A stretch of 64,000 bases of DNA from Solirubrobacter sp963837485 (GTDB lineage Bacteria > Actinomycetota > Thermoleophilia > Solirubrobacterales > Solirubrobacteraceae), in NCBI GenBank assembly GCA_963837485.1, contig CAWINP010000004.1, positions 1 through 64,000 on the forward strand, in the 5' to 3' direction. Positions 17,008 to 25,193 of the stretch are shown one piece after another. The notes beneath the pieces were generated by a model. The model searched no databases. It worked only from the letters and a program-made list of their open reading frames with translations, and had not been told where the DNA came from. Position 1 is the first letter of the stretch. Each line of letters begins with the position of its first letter. Both the position numbers and the translations under genes were made by a program.

Positions 17008-17541
17008 TCACGCGCCGCACAGGTCGTCGATCCGCTTCGCCGACGTCTGGATCTTCCTCAGTGCGGCGGCGTCGACCATCTGCTGGGCTGCCTTGGCGAT
17101 GTCTCCCCTCGCGGCGGAGCCCTTGGCGCGACCGAAATCGGCGGCGAACATCCGCAGTCCCCGCTCGAGCCCGCGCTGCGAGCTGACGAGCGGCTTCGGC
17201 GCGTTGACGAGCTCGATCAGCTTCGCCGAGTCGACGAGGCTCTGTTGCGCGTTCCCCGTCAGCTTCCCGAGCTCCTTCGGGTTAAGCGCCTGGGTGATCG
17301 CCTCGGTGGTGTGCCCGACGAGCTGCGAGACCGCCTGGACAGCCTGCTCGAGCTGCGCGCAGGCGGCGAGATCGGACGCGGAAGTGAGGGCCGGCTCCGG
17401 GGAAGGAGTCTTCGTCGGCGTCGCCGTCGCCGCGGGCGCGGCGGCGGTGGCCTTGGCGGACGACGGCGATGCCGCCTTGCCGCCGCATCCGGCGAGGAGC
17501 CCGGCCACAGCGAGAACGCAACCGAGACGGAAGAGCCGCAT
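17008..17541 (-). CDS. Helical lipoprotein of unknown function
   Basis: The leader MRLFRLGCVLAVAGLLAGCG gives a clear lipobox. An Ala/Thr/Pro-rich linker (ATAAAPAATATPTKTPSPEP) follows, then ~120 residues of helix (LEQAVQAVSQLVGHTTEAIT, LGKLTGNAQQSLVDSAKLIE) ending RIDDLCGA. I start it at ATG 17541 because the leader begins there. I do not recognise a named domain. It converges on the esterase gene (1 bp apart). Confidence 0.75.
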   Translation of the reverse strand: MRLFRLGCVLAVAGLLAGCGGKAASPSSAKATAAAPAATATPTKTPSPEPALTSASDLAACAQLEQAVQAVSQLVGHTTEAITQALNPKELGKLTGNAQQSLVDSAKLIELVNAPKPLVSSQRGLERGLRMFAADFGRAKGSAARGDIAKAAQQMVDAAALRKIQTSAKRIDDLCGA

Positions 17542-17596
17542 GCGCCGACAGCGTATCGGCCGTGATCGCGGCTCAAGCCGCGAGCACGGGCCCGGT

Positions 17597-17624
17597 GCCC
17601 GGGGGCGCTCGCGCACCCCCGGGC
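17597..17624. terminator. GC-rich hairpin after the M28/PKD peptidase gene
   Basis: gcccggggg and cccccgggc form a 9-bp stem with a 10-base loop, 19 bp beyond the minus-strand stop at 17643. There is no T run, so termination may need a factor. Confidence 0.5.
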
Positions 17625-17642
17625 TCCGGAAACCCTCCCGCA

Positions 17643-20450
17643 TTACGGGGTCGTCGTCGACAGCGTGAACGTCACCGTCGCCGAGTAGCTGCCTGTGCGC
17701 AGCGCGTCGGTGGACGCGATCGGCTGGTGGAAGCCGATCGTCACCGGATCGTGCGACACCGGTGCGCTCCAACTCGACTTAGACAAGTCGAGCGTGAACG
17801 GCTGCGGCATCGTGAACGCGCCGTTGGTCAGGTGGTTCGGTCCAGACCAGCTGAGCGCCGCGTCGCCCGCCGTGGAGAGCACGTCGGCCGTCGTGGAGGC
17901 GTCGTAGGTCTTCGCCACGCCCGGCGTGAACGAGCCGAAGCTCGCCGCGGGGCCGAGCGTCAGCGCCAGCGTCGGTGGGACGCTGCCGCCAACCGTCGTG
18001 TCCTGAGCCGGCGCACCCTGCACCGGGCCATTGGACGTCGCGACAAACGACGCCAGCTCGTCCGAGCTCAGCGTCCCGCACGGGTCCGCGGCGGGACCGG
18101 TGGTGGGAGGCTGGGGCTCGGCCGCGGGAGGCGTCGCCGGGTAGTAGGTCGGGGCGAAGTTGATCGGCTCCACCTGTCGGTATGTGCCGACGTTCGCCGT
18201 CGTCTTCTGCCCGTCGCCCTTCGAGACCAGCAGCTTCACGTCATGCCAGCCGGCCTGCGCCGGGAACGTGTGCGTGACCCGCGGGTTGTTCGTCTTCTGC
18301 GGGGCGCTGCCGTCGCCGAAGTCCCAGTAGTACTCGAGACCCTGGCTTGACCCCGACTCGTCCCGGCTGAAGCCGGCGTCGTAGGTCACGGTGCGAGTGG
18401 CCGTCGCCTTCTTCGGAGACTGCTCGAAGAACGCAATCGGACGGTTCGGCTTGGGCGTCTTTCCTCCGAGCGCGTCGGAGGCGACCGCGTAGGAGAAGTA
18501 GGTCGCCACGAACTCAACGCCCCTCAACAGGCCCTCGGACGGCTTGTCATAGCCGCCGGGCCCGTGAACCTCGCCTCCGGCATAGAAGTTGAGGTTCGGG
18601 AAGTTGTCGCTCATGGTGTCCTGCCCGTACAGGAACGAGATCCCCGGCTTGTTCGGGTAGCTCGCCGGGTACGGGTTCTCGTTGCCGCCCACCGCCGGGT
18701 TGGTGCTGGAGTCGTACACGCCGATGTTGCCGAGCGACGGGATGCCGCGGTTGCCGAACGACACCTGGTCGGTGCGGCCGGTGCGGTCGTCGTTCACTGG
18801 CGTGTACTTCGCCTGGTCCTCCGGCAGGTACGACGGAAGCGACCCCGGATTCGGGTTGTCCGGCGTCGAGCCCGTGTTCTTGAACATCAGCGGATTCTCG
18901 ACCGGGATCGAGTAGTTGTACTTCTCGCCCAGGTCGTGGATCGTCCTAGTGACGGCACTCTCGACGTTCGTCCTGAACGCGGTCACGTTGGCCAGGTTCG
19001 CCTGCAGCCGCGCGAAGCCGGCGGCGGAGTAGATCGTGCCGGTGTTGGTGACCGGCGTGGCGTTGATGTTATTGAACCACGGCCCGACCCCGCCGTTGAC
19101 CAGGTCGTTGAGGTAGTGATCGGTTCCCCAGTGCAGAGCCGGGTAGTTGATCCCGTTCTGGTCGTTGTTCAGCACGCCGACGATCTGGCCCTGCGGACCG
19201 TCGGAGATCAGGCCGCTGGTCGGACCGTTGACGGTCGAGCCCGCGGCGTGCGCCTTCTGCACCGGCGCCGCCAGGGTGACGCCACTGCCGAGGTCCTGCG
19301 CTGCCACGCCGTTCGCGTGGGCGTTCGTCAGCGGAGCGGTCAGGGTGACGCCCGTGCCGCCGGCGCCGGCGGTGCCGACGCTCTCGACCGTGGCGAACTC
19401 CTGGTTGGAGTCCCCGAGCGGCTCGAGCCGGATCGGCTCGCCCGCGACGATGTTGGTCACGCTCGCGACCTTGATGTTCGAGTCGCCGGCGGAGGCCGCC
19501 GAGGCCAGCGTGGTGGCCGTCCTGATCGCCGTGCCGACCGACTGCACGACGTTGTTCTCGGTATCGATGTCGTCGATGGCGACCGGCTGGCCGACAGCGA
19601 AGATTCCCGATGACTTTGCTGCGTTGAGGGAGGAAACGGATGCTACATACAGCTTGGTACTGCCTGAGCTCACCGGCGCCTGAAGGCTCGTAGCCCCTCC
19701 ACCTGTGGAGGAGTAGAACCCGGAGCCGATGAGCCCCTGTAACTCTGCGTCGTACACAGCGGACTTGATTGTCCGCTTCGGGTACGTGCCGTTCGCTTCA
19801 TGCCAACGAAGAACCGAGCCGATCTCCTCCAGGTTCATGAGCGCGCCCATGTTGGAGTCGTACGGTGAACCCGTGCCCCAGTCGCCCGAGTACATCGAGC
19901 TATAGGGCGTGGCGCTGGTGCCGGGATTCGGGGCGGAGACGTTCTGGCTGTCGGGGTGGTAGGCGAGCATGACCTGCTGCCCGGGGCAGGTCGCGCCTGG
20001 GATGGTGAGCTCCTGGACATTGATCTGCCAGGTGGACTGCGGGTAGATGTTGTCGCGCTTGGACATCCACTTGCCGAGCTCGCCGTTCGGCTGCGCGGTG
20101 CTCGTGGTGCCGAGGTCGCCCCACCACTTGTTGAACTCCTGCGTGCCGTTGTAGTTCTGCGGCAGGTTGTTGGAGTCACCGGGGCTGCCGAACGAGCACG
20201 ACGCCGCACCGGGCAGGCAGCCGTCGGAGCCGGCCCGCTTGTAGATGAAGTGCGTTGCGTTGTACCAGTCGTTGGCGTAGATCCAATTCGCGTCGACGAC
20301 CGGGTGAGCCGGGTTCGACACGGGCGGAGCGTCCGTCGCGGCTCCGCCGCTGGAGACGACCACCGTCGTCGCCCCGCCCGCTGCCACGAGGGCAACGGCC
20401 AGGAAGCGCGGACGGAGCGCCTTCCTTACTGCACTTGAGAGCGCTCGCAT
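17643..20450 (-). CDS. Secreted M28-like peptidase with PKD domain and FxL C-terminal domain
   Basis: 935 residues. Domains in order: signal peptide (FLAVALVAAGGATTVVVSSG); M28-like peptidase with MLAYHPDSQ, then GSPYDSNMGALMNLEEIGSV and AVYDAELQGLIG at the metal-site positions; an inserted Gly/Val/Ala-rich section (~residues 245-410) with two copies of a repeat like GDSNIKVASVTNIVAGEP and GTGVTLTAPLTNAHANG; the peptidase continuation; a PKD domain (YYWDFGDGSAPQ); a Pro-rich linker; and a ~110-residue C-terminal domain ending YSATVTFTLSTTTP. The first metal-ligand His and Asp look present; I cannot confirm every ligand. It is probably wall-associated. It lies 2 bp downstream of a second M28-like gene, so the two form an operon. 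Confidence 0.8.
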   Translation of the reverse strand: MRALSSAVRKALRPRFLAVALVAAGGATTVVVSSGGAATDAPPVSNPAHPVVDANWIYANDWYNATHFIYKRAGSDGCLPGAASCSFGSPGDSNNLPQNYNGTQEFNKWWGDLGTTSTAQPNGELGKWMSKRDNIYPQSTWQINVQELTIPGATCPGQQVMLAYHPDSQNVSAPNPGTSATPYSSMYSGDWGTGSPYDSNMGALMNLEEIGSVLRWHEANGTYPKRTIKSAVYDAELQGLIGSGFYSSTGGGATSLQAPVSSGSTKLYVASVSSLNAAKSSGIFAVGQPVAIDDIDTENNVVQSVGTAIRTATTLASAASAGDSNIKVASVTNIVAGEPIRLEPLGDSNQEFATVESVGTAGAGGTGVTLTAPLTNAHANGVAAQDLGSGVTLAAPVQKAHAAGSTVNGPTSGLISDGPQGQIVGVLNNDQNGINYPALHWGTDHYLNDLVNGGVGPWFNNINATPVTNTGTIYSAAGFARLQANLANVTAFRTNVESAVTRTIHDLGEKYNYSIPVENPLMFKNTGSTPDNPNPGSLPSYLPEDQAKYTPVNDDRTGRTDQVSFGNRGIPSLGNIGVYDSSTNPAVGGNENPYPASYPNKPGISFLYGQDTMSDNFPNLNFYAGGEVHGPGGYDKPSEGLLRGVEFVATYFSYAVASDALGGKTPKPNRPIAFFEQSPKKATATRTVTYDAGFSRDESGSSQGLEYYWDFGDGSAPQKTNNPRVTHTFPAQAGWHDVKLLVSKGDGQKTTANVGTYRQVEPINFAPTYYPATPPAAEPQPPTTGPAADPCGTLSSDELASFVATSNGPVQGAPAQDTTVGGSVPPTLALTLGPAASFGSFTPGVAKTYDASTTADVLSTAGDAALSWSGPNHLTNGAFTMPQPFTLDLSKSSWSAPVSHDPVTIGFHQPIASTDALRTGSYSATVTFTLSTTTP

Positions 20451-20452
20451 AG

Positions 20453-22735
20453 CTAGTCACGCCCCTTCGCGGCAGCGCCCTGGCCGTTGAACCCGGCCTT
20501 GGCGGCGGTGATCAGAGCGGTGCGCTCCGCCGCGGAGAACGTGCCGCAGCCGGGCGTCGCCGGTGCCGACCCCGAGGGGCTGTTCACCGCGAGGGCCTGC
20601 CGGTACACGCCCCAGGTGGAGTCGTCGCTGCCCTTGGCCACGACGAGCTTGACGTCCGCCCACTGAGCGGCCGCGTAGGTGTGGGACACGGTCTTGCCGG
20701 TCGCGTGCGTACCGTCGCCGAAGTCCCAGTAGTAGGTCAGGCCGTCGGTCGTACCGTCGCCGCCGCGGGCGAAGCTCGCGTCGAAGTTGACGGTCTTGGT
20801 CGACGCCGGGTTCACCGGGTCCGTCTCGAAGTACGCGACGGTGCCCGTCGGCGCGGGAACCGCACCGAGGTACTTCGGGCCGCTCACGAGCAGCGCGGTG
20901 TACGTCGCCGGCAGCTCGAGCGCGCGGATGAGCTCCTGCGTCGGCTGCGACTCGTCGTCGACGCCGTGCGGAGCGCCTGATGCCCACATGTTGAGGTGCT
21001 CGACCGAGTCGCCGGTCATGCCGACAGGCTGACCCTCGTTGACCCGGAACGGCACGCCGCTCGCATGCGCGAACTTCAGCGGCGCTGCCAGGGTCACGCC
21101 GGTGCCGGTGTCGCCGGCGGTGCCGACGGACGCGATCTGCCCGACCTCGAGGTTCTGGCCGGTGTCGATCATGAGCGGCTGTCCGGCGACGAGATCGGTG
21201 ACCGCGGCCACCTTGACGTTCGTCGCGCCGACGTCCGACGCCGCTGCCGACGTCGTCATCCCGGCGGTGAGGCTGCGCTCGTTGCCGATCTGCAGCGACG
21301 TGCCACCGAGATGCTGGATGACGGGGGTCGCCTTGATCGAGTCACTCGTCGAGGCCGGGTACGGATTCTCGACGGAGTTGGTGTCCTGCACCCCACCGAC
21401 GCTGAAGCCCGGAATGCCCTGGCTCCAGAGTGCGGCGGCGGGATCCTCGGTCGAGAGGATCTGCGCCTCGGGGGCCGTACCCGCCGGATGCACCGGGGAG
21501 TACGTGGCCTGATCGGACGCCGTGTAGGCCGGCACGGTCGGCGTCTGCGGAGTCTGCGGGCCGCCGTTGGCGGTCGACAGACCACCGGGAGCGGAGCCGG
21601 TTCCGTTGTAGCGGAGCGGGTTCTCCTGCTTGATGGAGCCGCTGTACTTCGAGCTCTGCTGTGCGAAGCCCGCGCTGACGGCGTCCTGCAGGTCGTTGTG
21701 GAACGCCGAGATCGCGGCGCTGTTGGCCGCGATGCTCCCGCTCGTGTCCGGGTAGAGCGAGTTCGCAGCGGACGGTGTGTCCGTGACGAACGTGTGCCAC
21801 GGCCCGACGCCGCCGGCGGCGACGTTGTTCCAGTAGTACTGGGTGCCGAAGTGGTACGCGGGGTAGCTGGCGCCGTTCGCGTTCATCATGGCGAACATCG
21901 CGTACTGCCCCTGCGGCCCCTTCGGGATCAGGTTCTTCGCGTAGTACTCCGAACCCTCGCGCATGTACGTCCCGTCCTTGGCCCGGCCCGCGTCCGCGTC
22001 GAGCAGCGCGACCTTGAAGGTCTTGGAGGGATACGTGTGATTCGCGTTGTACCAGCGCAGCAGCGCCTGGTACTCGGCCATCGTCATCGAGACGCCCGAC
22101 GTGTCGTCGTATGCGCCGCCGTTGCTGAGGTTGCTCAGCGTGATGTGACGCCGCGCCGCGTTGAACCCGTCGACCGCGCTCGTGGAGGACGTCGGGTTGT
22201 TGATCTCACCGGCGATCGTCGGGCTGACCGGCGCCAGGTCGCCATGCGCGGCGATCAGCACGCGCTGGCCCGGACAGGCCGAACCGGGGATCGTCACCTC
22301 GGCGTCGTCGGAATCGAACTTGTAGTTGGGATCGAACTGGTAGTTCGGATTCGTCCGCTGCTCCGGAGAGCGCCGGAAGTAGTGATCCGACACCGTCGCG
22401 AACTTCGCGACGTTGGTCATCGCGTCGGTGTTCGTCAGCTGTGTCTTCCACTGCCGCCAGAACTCCTGCCACCCATTGATGGTGGACGGGATGTTGTACG
22501 GATCGCCGAAGTTCCGCGGGTCTCCGTCCGCCCCCGACACGCGGTAGACGTCGTCGTACCCCATCGCGAACAACTGGCCGTACATGTAGTCCGTGTCGAT
22601 CGCCGGGGCGGTTTGCCCGGTCTGCGAACTGGCCGGCAGCGCACCGCTGGCGACAAAGACGGCCGCCCCCGCCGCCGCAAGGCAAGCGGCAGCGGTGACC
22701 CCTCTCGGTCGCCGCAGTTTGCTAAGCACCTGCAT
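20453..22735 (-). CDS. Secreted M28-like peptidase with PKD domain
   Basis: 760 residues from ATG 22735, chosen because aaggaggg lies 11 bases upstream; an in-frame ATG at 22768 would sit before that site. After the signal peptide the catalytic part contains RVLIAAHGDLAPV and GGAYDDTSGVSMTMAEYQAL, the M28 pattern of first His-x-Asp and bridging Asp, then VALLDADAGRAKDGTYMREG. An insertion near residues 500-570 carries VGATNVKVAAVTDLVAGQPL and GTGVTLAAPLKFAHASG. A PKD domain (YYWDFGDGTHATGK) follows. Unlike its downstream neighbour it has no FxL domain and ends GFNGQGAAAKGRD, so it should be released rather than wall-bound. Confidence 0.8.
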   Translation of the reverse strand: MQVLSKLRRPRGVTAAACLAAAGAAVFVASGALPASSQTGQTAPAIDTDYMYGQLFAMGYDDVYRVSGADGDPRNFGDPYNIPSTINGWQEFWRQWKTQLTNTDAMTNVAKFATVSDHYFRRSPEQRTNPNYQFDPNYKFDSDDAEVTIPGSACPGQRVLIAAHGDLAPVSPTIAGEINNPTSSTSAVDGFNAARRHITLSNLSNGGAYDDTSGVSMTMAEYQALLRWYNANHTYPSKTFKVALLDADAGRAKDGTYMREGSEYYAKNLIPKGPQGQYAMFAMMNANGASYPAYHFGTQYYWNNVAAGGVGPWHTFVTDTPSAANSLYPDTSGSIAANSAAISAFHNDLQDAVSAGFAQQSSKYSGSIKQENPLRYNGTGSAPGGLSTANGGPQTPQTPTVPAYTASDQATYSPVHPAGTAPEAQILSTEDPAAALWSQGIPGFSVGGVQDTNSVENPYPASTSDSIKATPVIQHLGGTSLQIGNERSLTAGMTTSAAASDVGATNVKVAAVTDLVAGQPLMIDTGQNLEVGQIASVGTAGDTGTGVTLAAPLKFAHASGVPFRVNEGQPVGMTGDSVEHLNMWASGAPHGVDDESQPTQELIRALELPATYTALLVSGPKYLGAVPAPTGTVAYFETDPVNPASTKTVNFDASFARGGDGTTDGLTYYWDFGDGTHATGKTVSHTYAAAQWADVKLVVAKGSDDSTWGVYRQALAVNSPSGSAPATPGCGTFSAAERTALITAAKAGFNGQGAAAKGRD

Positions 22736-23007
22736 TAACAAAGACCCTCCTTCTTCCCGAAGGACCATGGATGTGCGGGCTCACGGTGCTCGTGGGCCTA
22801 CCTGTGGGACAGGCGTAGCTGGACGACTCCGCTCACAGAGTTCTCATCTTCTCCTCCTGCCGTACCCATGAGTGGCGGCGGCGGCGTCCTTACCCTCCTC
22901 TCCATCGACGGGATGATGCACGCACGGAGCGGCCAGAACAACGATCCGGGCGGCGCCGGGCGTGTGGATCTCTCAACGCTCCGAGATGCGGCGTCTGCCG
23001 CGCGAGG

Positions 23008-23986
23008 TCAGCGGTCGACGACGGCGCGAGCGTTGAGCTGCGGCTGCTTGGAGCCGAACGGGTCCAGGCCCCAGAAGAGGCCGTTCCCGCCGAGCGGCGC
23101 GTTCTTCGGAACGCGGATCGCCATGGCGAACGCCTCGCGCTCACCGGGTGCGATGGGCTTCGCGTGGTCGCAGTTGAGGACGTGCACCTCGACCTGGCCG
23201 GTGGGCACGAGCTGCTGGACGTAGGACGGGCAGCGGTCGAAGCGGATGGTCTCCCGCGACGTGTTCTGGAGCACGACGACGAAGCGGAGCAGGTCGCCGC
23301 GCTTGGCGCGGACCGGCTGGTTCGGGACGGACGCCGTGATGGACCCTGTCGCCGTCCACGGCGGCACCGGCTTCACCTTCGCGGTCTCGAACGGCGACAC
23401 CTCGATCGTCGACGTCGGGTGGCTCGGGTCGATGCACGGAGGCACCGCGTTGTAGTCCGCGTCGATATGACCGGCGCCGCCGGGCAGGGTGATGCGGACC
23501 GCGCTGGGAGCAACGCGCTTCTTGCCGGGGATCTTCGGATCGCACCAATTCGTCCACGTGAGCGTCAGACCCGCGTACTCGCCCGGCCGGAGCGCGAGCA
23601 GGCTCGAGAGCGGGTACGCCGTGTCCGGGAAGATCACCGGCGGACGATCGATCGGCGCGTTGACCTGCTCCGGCCCGCCGTTCTTGACGAGCCGCACGCT
23701 CGGCCTTCCCTCCAGCCGGCACTCCTGCTTGCCCTTGTTCCGGAGCGCGACCACCGCGATCCCCCCGCCCCGCCCGTTCGCCGTGAACTGGACCTGGCCC
23801 TTGACGGCCAGGTCGGCCGCCTGGCACGGCGCGGAGGCCGGGCTGCGCTCGGCGAGCTCGGAGGGCTGGCTCGAACTCCACGGTACGACCGGGCCTTCGA
23901 CCTTCGGGGCGGCCGTGCTTCGAGCCCCCGCAACCGCCCATGAGGACCAGCGGGGCGGCCAGCGCGATCGCAAGCTTCGTGCGCAT
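23008..23986 (-). CDS. DUF4232-like lipoprotein, one frameshift
   Basis: The leader MRTKLAIALAAPLVLMGGCG (ATG 23986) is a lipoprotein signal. After about 30 residues, at a five-G run near 23925, the frame changes to AAPKVEGPVVPWSSSQPSEL. The rest is open to 23008. The mature part has a beta-rich domain like DUF4232 (QVQFTANGRGGGIAVVALRN, ECRLEGRPSVRLV) and a second beta-sandwich-like half (LLRFVVVLQNTSRETIRFDR). The shift lies in a homopolymer, so either an assembly error or phase variation is possible. It is divergent from the LysM gene. Confidence 0.6.
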
Positions 23987-24134
23987 CGGCGGGCCATTAT
24001 GACGGCGTCATGCCGTCCCGCCATCAACTTTTAGTTGATGAACCTCCACGGGCGCCGCTTGTCTTTCGGTCAGTGGCGGCCTGCCGTCTTTCGCTCTACT
24101 CTCTCGCGCGACATGCATGAGCAGGAGGGGTTCT

Positions 24135-24881
24135 ATGGGGCGGATGGGGGTCCGGCTCTTGGCGTCAGCGACGGCCGCGCTCTGCCTGGCCGCGTGCGTG
24201 ACCGGCATCTCGCCGGCGGCGGCCGCCGGCGGCGGACGGACGATCGCGCAGGCGCCGGGCATCGCGTTGAACAAGGCCGTGCGCGGTCGCCTGTACGACG
24301 GCGCCTTCTACTCGGGCTACTCCGTGGCGTACTGGACCGCGTCGTTCGCCAAGGGCGACCGAATCACGATCCGGACGGCCGCCTCCCGCGGCGACACGCC
24401 ACCCTGCCAGATCCTCTTCATGCCGGGAACCGACGACATCAACGTGGGCGCCACCACGCCGATTCTGGACCCCGCGTCCGCGTCGCGGAACGGATCGCGC
24501 GACGTCCAGCGCTTTGTGGCGGCAACCGAGACCGGCACCTACGTCCTGGCGATGACCAACAACGACATCTTCTTATCCGGCCCGCACGAGTGCTTATCCG
24601 CCCCTTCGGGGAAGCCGTTCACCTTCACGGTGACGGTGGCCCACGAGGGTCGGGGCGGCGGTTCGGAGGACCGAGGCGGAGGTGGTAGCGGGCGCGGGTC
24701 CACGCACGTCGTCGAGCCCGGGCAGACCCTCTGGGCGATCGCCCAGGGCCTGGCCACGAGGCGGGCGAGCATCGCGCAGATCGCGTTCGAGGTCGGGCGC
24801 CTGTGGCGGCTGAACGCCGCCCGGATCGGCACCGGCAACCCGGACCTGATCTACGCCGGCCAGGAGTTGCGGCTGAGGTGA
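24135..24881 (+). CDS. Exported LysM-domain protein
   Basis: 248 residues. The start at ATG 24135 follows aggagggg; a signal peptide (LLASATAALCLAACVTGIS) contains a possible lipobox cysteine. A ~150-residue beta-rich domain comes next (ALNKAVRGRLYDGAFYSGYS, GTYVLAMTNNDIFLSG), then a Gly-rich linker (RGGGSEDRGGGGSGRG) and a C-terminal LysM (HVVEPGQTLWAIAQGLATRR ... NPDLIYAGQELRLR) that should bind peptidoglycan. The N-terminal domain resembles pre-peptidase beta-sandwich domains but I cannot name it. The gene ends 80 bp before the tRNA-like RNA. Confidence 0.8.
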   Translation: MGRMGVRLLASATAALCLAACVTGISPAAAAGGGRTIAQAPGIALNKAVRGRLYDGAFYSGYSVAYWTASFAKGDRITIRTAASRGDTPPCQILFMPGTDDINVGATTPILDPASASRNGSRDVQRFVAATETGTYVLAMTNNDIFLSGPHECLSAPSGKPFTFTVTVAHEGRGGGSEDRGGGGSGRGSTHVVEPGQTLWAIAQGLATRRASIAQIAFEVGRLWRLNAARIGTGNPDLIYAGQELRLR

Positions 24882-24963
24882 TCCCCGTACATACGTCGAC
24901 CGCCTCCTCCGGGCTGCGCCTGCGGCTTAGTATCGTTGCGAGGGGGTCCTCTGCCGTGCGCAC

Positions 24964-25174
24964 GCGTCCGTAGCTTAACCGGTAACGGTGATGAGAGTCG
25001 AATGCTGAGGGGAACCAGCGTGCAAGTCACTCGAGCCGGCGCCGCTCTGGCGCGTGCCGGCGACTTGGCCGCCGCACTTTGTGGTCGCGCTGTGGGATCT
25101 CAGAGTCAAAATCGTCATTCAAAAGCAGCGGCCTTAAAAGCCGTTAGATGCGGGTTCGAGTCCCGTCGGGCGCA
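24964..25174 (+). ncRNA. tRNA-shaped RNA with UAA anticodon loop and a 146-nt expanded D-loop
   Basis: Every cloverleaf helix forms. The acceptor is GCGTCCG (24964-24970) with CGGGCGC (25167-25173), 7 bp including one G-U. T8 and A9 are present. The D-stem is GCTT (24973-24976) with AAGC (25123-25126). A26 is followed by the anticodon stem GCGGC (25128-25132) with GCCGT (25140-25144) and loop CTTAAAA (anticodon TAA). The variable loop has five bases. The T-stem is GCGGG with CCCGT around TTCGAGT. The discriminator is A25174; CCA is not encoded. Inside the D-loop: hairpin ACCG-GTAA-CGGT (24978-24989); helices GAATG/CATTC (25000-25004 with 25116-25120), CTGAG/CTCAG (25005 with 25103) and CAGCG/CGCTG (25016 with 25092); an arm CAAGTC/GACTTG with GCCGGC/GCCGGC inside; and CCGC-ACTTT-GTGG. 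The short variable loop is unlike normal tRNA-Leu. A -10-like TAGTAT lies at 24928. The synthetase paralogue starts within ~20 nt of its end. Confidence 0.82.
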
Positions 25175-25193
25175 TTAACGGGGACTGATAGCA

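Noticed and set aside
24964..25174. Group I intron or tmRNA
   Set aside because: The anticodon arm is continuous, so the insertion is in the D-loop, not at the anticodon; 146 nt is too short for a group I core and no P7-like helix is visible. There is no tag-encoding frame or pseudoknot set as in tmRNA, and its usual 5' end is lacking.
24936..25178. An 80-codon frame across the tRNA-like region
   Set aside because: It follows the RNA's own structured sequence, has no ribosome site, and its composition is not coding-like.
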